NCBI GenBank assembly: GCA_019421365.1 | Contig: JAHZFJ010000015.1 | Span: 1 to 64,000 of the forward strand | DNA from: Lachnospiraceae bacterium | GTDB lineage: Bacteria > Bacillota > Clostridia > Lachnospirales > Lachnospiraceae | DNA: 64,000 nucleotides | Direction: 5' to 3' | Program-made: the position numbers and the translations under genes | Notes under the pieces: model-generated | The model's database searches: none | Told to the model about the DNA's origin: nothing | What the model saw: only the letters and a program-made list of their open reading frames with translations | Part shown: positions 59,879 through 64,000 of the stretch, piece by piece | How the letters are laid out: every line of letters starts with the position of its first letter | How positions within the stretch are numbered: position 1 is the stretch's first letter

Positions 59879-61948
59879 TTACTCATAAATCGGATATTCT
59901 CTTCCTTCTCTTACGAATAAAGGAATTGTATCAATCGGTGCATCTACTGTAACCCACTGTCCGCCTTCATATTCTTTGCCCGTCTTTGCATCAGTCCAAT
60001 TAAGTCCTGATGGAAGATATACAGAGCGCTCTGTTATGTTTTCTTCCATAATCGGTGCAACTAAGATATCCGGTCCAAACATGTATTGGTCTTTCAGACT
60101 CCAGCAAGCTTGGTCCTCTGAGAATTCATAGAACATAGGACGCATAACTGGACTTCCCATTTCATGGGCTTGTTTCATACATTCACGAATATATGGACGA
60201 AGACGCTCTCTCATAAACAAAAACTCTTTTAAGATTTCGTAATTCTCTTCACCAAAGGACCAAACTTCATTATCCTGCCCAGATGAGAATTGACGAACAC
60301 CATCAACAAACTCTTCTTCTAATTCATAGAATGGTGGACGTTCTCCATGAAGACGGAATACTGGACAAAATACGCCCCATGCAAACCAACGAACTAATAA
60401 TTCATGGAATTTCTCATCTGTAATATCACCACCTAAGAAACCACCAATATCTGTAGTCCACCAAGGAATACCTGCCATAGCCATATTAAGTCCTGCTTGT
60501 AGTTGCTCTCTCATAGCACGGAAAGAAGAATGAACATCACCGGACCATATTAGTGCACCATACTTTTGACTTCCTGCCCATGCGCAACGAACTAAATTAA
60601 CCAACTCTGTCTTACCTTCAGCTACCATTCCATCATAAAAGCCTTTTGCGTACATAGCAGGAAAGATATTACTACATTGTAGAGCACTTCCTTGATGAAA
60701 ACGATAGATATCATAATCATATGGTCCGAATTCTGGTTCTGCCTCATCTAACCAAAACAGATTAACGCCTTTGTCATAATAATTCTCTTTACATCTTTCC
60801 CAAACATACTTACGTGTTTCGGGATTGGTAGCATCAAAGAATACTGTCTCGCCCATCCAGTTCATATGAATACTCACTCCACGATCACAAGTAACTAACA
60901 ATCCATCTTGATTCATCTTTGCAAAATTCTCACTTCTTGAATCTACTGTAGGCCATACAGAAGCCATTAGTTCAACACCATATGATTTCAGTTCTTGTGT
61001 CATTGCTTCTACATCTGGCCAATACTTTGGATCAAATTTGAAGTCACCTTGTTTTGTCCAATGGAAGAAATCCGCTACGATTACGTCCATCGGAAGTCCT
61101 CTACGTTTATGTTCACGTACCACATTCAACAATTCTTCTTGTGTACGATAACGTAATTTGCATTGCCAAAAACCCATACCGTATTCAGGCATCATAGGTA
61201 CACGGCCCGTTACTGCTGTATACTGTTCAATAATCTGTGCAGGCGTATCCCCTGTAGTTATAAAATAATCAATTTTCTTCGTACTTCTTGCAAACCACTC
61301 TGTTTTATTCGTACCAAATGATGCCGTTCCAATAGCAGGATTATTCCAAAGCATTCCATAGCCTCTACTTGATACCATAAAAGGTACACTTGCTTGTGTA
61401 TTTCTTTGACATAGGTCTAAAACTGCACCTTTTTTATCTAGATTTCCTTCTTGATATTGTCCCATACCAAAGATTTTTTCATCTTCGTATGCCTCAAAGC
61501 GAAGAACAGCGTGATAATCGCTACCACCTGGTATCGCTTTTAACTCTCTAGCATCTACACAATAAGGTACACAGTATCGGTCAATACGGTAACGGTTTCT
61601 CCAATACTCTTCTAATAACACATTGCCTTCTTCATCATAAAAAGATAGCCAACCTTCATGATTAATCTTAGCTGTTAGCTTACCATTACGAATACTTGCA
61701 ATCTCAAATTGTTGAATATGTTTTTCTCTTTCTTCACCCTTGTACCAAGGTTCAACAATATCAACCTGGTCAATATGTATCTCCGCCTTACAATCAATAG
61801 GTTCCTCTGTTAACGCCCAATCATTTAGATCCATATGAGCTTCTCTTGTAACACGTACACGAAGGGAATTCTCTCCCCAAGGTTCAATCCACATTCTTTC
61901 TGTTTGATTAATACAAACTAATCGATTGTTCTCACTAATAAAATGCAT
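59879..61948 (-). CDS. GH31 family alpha-glycosidase (alpha-xylosidase or alpha-glucosidase)
   Basis: The 689-residue protein is a complete GH31 enzyme. The nucleophile Asp lies in NLFWLDEAEPEFG, the acid/base Asp in WSGDVHSSF, and IGGFLGGD with FRLHGERPPF complete the site. The AEPEFG context resembles family members acting on alpha-xylosides or alpha-glucosides in the cytoplasm; no signal peptide is present. It suits a plant-polysaccharide degrader. Exact substrate cannot be told from sequence. Confidence 0.9.
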   Translation of the reverse strand: MHFISENNRLVCINQTERMWIEPWGENSLRVRVTREAHMDLNDWALTEEPIDCKAEIHIDQVDIVEPWYKGEEREKHIQQFEIASIRNGKLTAKINHEGWLSFYDEEGNVLLEEYWRNRYRIDRYCVPYCVDARELKAIPGGSDYHAVLRFEAYEDEKIFGMGQYQEGNLDKKGAVLDLCQRNTQASVPFMVSSRGYGMLWNNPAIGTASFGTNKTEWFARSTKKIDYFITTGDTPAQIIEQYTAVTGRVPMMPEYGMGFWQCKLRYRTQEELLNVVREHKRRGLPMDVIVADFFHWTKQGDFKFDPKYWPDVEAMTQELKSYGVELMASVWPTVDSRSENFAKMNQDGLLVTCDRGVSIHMNWMGETVFFDATNPETRKYVWERCKENYYDKGVNLFWLDEAEPEFGPYDYDIYRFHQGSALQCSNIFPAMYAKGFYDGMVAEGKTELVNLVRCAWAGSQKYGALIWSGDVHSSFRAMREQLQAGLNMAMAGIPWWTTDIGGFLGGDITDEKFHELLVRWFAWGVFCPVFRLHGERPPFYELEEEFVDGVRQFSSGQDNEVWSFGEENYEILKEFLFMRERLRPYIRECMKQAHEMGSPVMRPMFYEFSEDQACWSLKDQYMFGPDILVAPIMEENITERSVYLPSGLNWTDAKTGKEYEGGQWVTVDAPIDTIPLFVREGREYPIYE

Positions 61949-61991
61949 ACCTTATTCCTCCTGTTCTCTGCCTTCCAAAGGGCTAACTTAT

Positions 61992-62041
61992 AAAAAAATC
62001 CCATGCAAAATTTTATATTTTAAATTAAAATCTTGCATGGG
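61992..62041 (-). terminator. Terminator after the GH18 gene
   Basis: CCCATGCAA/TTGCATGGG with an AT-rich loop, then ATTTTTTTATAA on the minus strand, about 50 bases past the stop codon at 62090. Confidence 0.88.
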
Positions 62042-62089
62042 AATTTATATTTTATAATGCTCTGGCGGCGATACAATTAATTAATATAA

Positions 62090-63781
62090 TTAATTAACAT
62101 ATTTTAAAATAACGCTCCAGACACTGCTTTTTTCTAGTCCAAGCTTCCAACTTGCAATACCTGCAACGTTGTTATCCATAATAACCTTAAGCTTTTCTTC
62201 TAAGGATTTCTCCTCTTCCAACCAGATCTTGTATATGTTTCCACCACTTTCATACTCTGCATAATACTGCATTGTTTCGTTATCCCAAGTAGCTTCTGCA
62301 TTATTCTGATCAAGAATCGCTTGTGCTTGTTCCATAGAATAAGCCTTTGCTGTTACACCTTCTGCTGACTCTTCCCATAATCTAGTATAGAACGGGATTG
62401 CAATTATGTTTTTCTCAGCCGGAACTTCTTTTAGTACATTCGTAACTGCATCTTTCACAAAATCTATGGATGCTACTGAACCACTTCCGTCTGAACCATT
62501 GATATGTTCATCATATGCCATAGTTACTACATAATCCACAAGTACACCCTGTTCTGCTCTATCATAATAAGAAGTATACGCACTTGGAACATAATTATCT
62601 ACAGATAAAATTATACCATTATTACGGCATTTTACAGACATTTCACGTAAGAACTGAATATAATGATTACCTGCAGCTTGAGGGATCTTTTCAAAATCCA
62701 TATTTAGACCATCTAAATTATATTTGATTGCTAATGAGATTAATTCATTGGATAATTTGTCTCTTCTACTTGTATACGATAACAATTCTTCCATATTGAT
62801 ACCATTGGTGAAATCATCCACCAATGCCCAAACTTCAACACCGTAGTTATGAGCACGTTGCACATATGTCTCACTTGCTAGTGATTCTACATCCCCTTCA
62901 ACACTTGATACCTTAAACCAAGTAGGTGATATAGTCGTTACCCCTTTTGTGTTACCAAGTAACTCTAGTACATGATTATTAGCAGTCTGGTTCGTAACTT
63001 GATGGAATGTCAAATTAATCTTATAATCCTTAGATATACTCGTATACTCAGGTGCCTTGAAATTACTCTCTTCAGCTACATAGTAGGAATTCTTCGTCAT
63101 AGAATTTTTGACATACCCTACAATTCCATCCTCTGTAATTACCTTTGTAAATTTCTTATTAATCTCTTCTTCATCGATAATTATCTCTACTTGCTCGCCC
63201 TTCTTCAATTGCTTCAAGATGTCCCCTTTAACCGTTGGTTCATATCGTAATTGAGTCTCTTCTTTAACATCTGCATACAAAAACTCTTCTCCCCATACGT
63301 AAGAGATTACCACACGATTTGGTTCTTCATATAACGTGTACCTAATATCCGAAAATTCCTTAACGTAGTCAAGAGCAATATAGACTTTCCCATCTTCTAC
63401 CTTCGATATGGAATAATCCATTGACTTCTTACTTTTATTTATATAATAGTCTTTGCCTCCAACTTCAGCCTTAATAATTTCGGTAGGCGTAGTATATATT
63501 AGTAGACTTTCATTATTATCTAGGTAAAATCGTTTATTAAAATATGTTGTTACAGTGTCATAATCAACATAGATATGTCCATCAATTAATTTTCCCTTTT
63601 GCTCATATATTTTATTCTGCAGAATAAGGGTAACGTCATTATCTTCCGTCTGGTAATATTCATAAAGATCCATAACTTTCTTGCTCGGCGCAAATTTGCT
63701 ATACATCATAATTCCGGCTGTAATGGCAATTGCCAAGAATAAGATTATACTTATTACGGTTAATCTAATCTTCTGTTTCAT
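62090..63781 (-). CDS. Exported GH18-family protein with SH3-like domain
   Basis: The 563-residue protein has an N-terminal anchor (TVISIILFLAIAITAGIMMY), a copper-amine-oxidase-like N-terminal region (~40-165), an SH3b domain (ADVKEETQLRYEPTVKGDIL, ~180-235) and a GH18 barrel (~255-560). The catalytic motif reads DGLNMDFE, keeping the final Glu with Asn at the third position of DxxDxDxE. It resembles spore or cell-wall glycosidases of the YaaH/YdhD type more than chitinases. Confidence 0.9.
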   Translation of the reverse strand: MKQKIRLTVISIILFLAIAITAGIMMYSKFAPSKKVMDLYEYYQTEDNDVTLILQNKIYEQKGKLIDGHIYVDYDTVTTYFNKRFYLDNNESLLIYTTPTEIIKAEVGGKDYYINKSKKSMDYSISKVEDGKVYIALDYVKEFSDIRYTLYEEPNRVVISYVWGEEFLYADVKEETQLRYEPTVKGDILKQLKKGEQVEIIIDEEEINKKFTKVITEDGIVGYVKNSMTKNSYYVAEESNFKAPEYTSISKDYKINLTFHQVTNQTANNHVLELLGNTKGVTTISPTWFKVSSVEGDVESLASETYVQRAHNYGVEVWALVDDFTNGINMEELLSYTSRRDKLSNELISLAIKYNLDGLNMDFEKIPQAAGNHYIQFLREMSVKCRNNGIILSVDNYVPSAYTSYYDRAEQGVLVDYVVTMAYDEHINGSDGSGSVASIDFVKDAVTNVLKEVPAEKNIIAIPFYTRLWEESAEGVTAKAYSMEQAQAILDQNNAEATWDNETMQYYAEYESGGNIYKIWLEEEKSLEEKLKVIMDNNVAGIASWKLGLEKSSVWSVILKYVN

Positions 63782-63910
63782 CTATGTTCCTCCATAATTT
63801 ATTACGATGTTTTTATACGGTACTCTTCCACAATTATAACAGTATTTTCTTGTTATTTCTATGTTTTTCTCGCTATTAATTCTTATTTTTTTATTATTAT
63901 AACTATCCTG

Positions 63911-64000
63911 TTACTCAAATTTCATTATAGTGAGAATCTCTGCTGCCTCTACATCATTAAAAATTGGAATCTCAAATACCGTTTTATCGCCTTCATAAAT
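63911..64000 (-). CDS. 3' end of an unidentified gene (partial)
   Basis: An open frame of 29 codons plus a TAA enters from beyond the window on the minus strand. It reads EIPIFNDVEAAEILTIMKFE at its end, with a Glu/Ile-rich helix-like pattern. It is too short to identify. The 63782-63910 gap holds the GH18 ribosome-binding site (GGAGG) and AT-rich sequence. Confidence 0.6.
   Translation of the reverse strand: MYEGDKTVFEIPIFNDVEAAEILTIMKFE

Overview
The window is AT-rich chromosomal DNA of an anaerobic, endospore-forming Clostridium-type Firmicute, most likely a Lachnospiraceae member close to Lachnoclostridium (Clostridium) phytofermentans. This rests on SpoIIID, CwlD and a YwmB-like protein, a complete Rnf complex, an F-type ATP synthase with a sodium-type c subunit, strong GGAGG ribosome-binding sites, and gene order such as rpmG-secE-nusG-rplK-rplA and sua5-ywlE-rpiB-atp. 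No sequence search was possible, so the species is an inference. Most genes lie on the minus strand.

Layout. 1-2.6 kb: translation/secretion operon rpmG-secE-nusG-rplK-rplA with a consensus promoter. 2.8-7 kb: an orphan FliD-like protein, an AraC-type response regulator whose receiver has lost its phosphorylation residues, and an HD-GYP c-di-GMP phosphodiesterase. 7.1-12.3 kb: rnfCDGEAB. 12.5-16.4 kb: a TetR regulator with a palindrome at its promoter, SpoIIID, a chemoreceptor with an apparently cytoplasmic sensor, and a small phage-type protein. 16.5-23 kb: polyamine operon speD-speA-speE-(TIGR04076)-carboxynorspermidine dehydrogenase-nspC. 23.3-27.8 kb: S9 peptidase, then DedA, GT4 glycosyltransferase and acyltransferase (envelope lipid). 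28-30.4 kb: aguA and aguB, which finish the arginine to putrescine route. 30.6-36.9 kb: lrgAB, a metallophosphoesterase, a PAP2 protein, a THF-riboswitch-controlled folate transporter gene folT, a GT2 enzyme and a zinc-ribbon membrane protein. 37-43 kb: nucleoside salvage (deoB, deoD, deoC, cdd, pdp) with an M29 aminopeptidase. 43-49 kb: a large secreted protein with a dead C39-like domain, a methyltransferase and two sporulation- or lineage-type proteins. 49-56.4 kb: ATP synthase operon. 56.9-64 kb: rpiB, ywlE-type phosphatase, sua5, cwlD, a GH31 and a GH18 protein, and the end of one further gene.

How it fits together. Rnf would build an ion gradient from reduced ferredoxin, and the c subunit suggests that the ATP synthase spends a sodium gradient. 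The polyamine genes encode arginine to agmatine to N-carbamoylputrescine to putrescine, and then two separate routes to spermidine (SpeD/SpeE and carboxynorspermidine dehydrogenase/decarboxylase).

The least explained part is non-coding. Two ~280-290 bp structured elements with a shared core and different but self-complementary arms split both polyamine gene pairs (17871-18151 and 28985-29277). Two homologous promoter-plus-hairpin leaders precede a metallophosphoesterase gene and a methyltransferase gene (32553-32671 and 46948-47096). A small inverted-repeat element with apparent 9-bp target duplications sits inside the deo operon (40428-40641), with relatives at 4156-4213 and 59827-59878.
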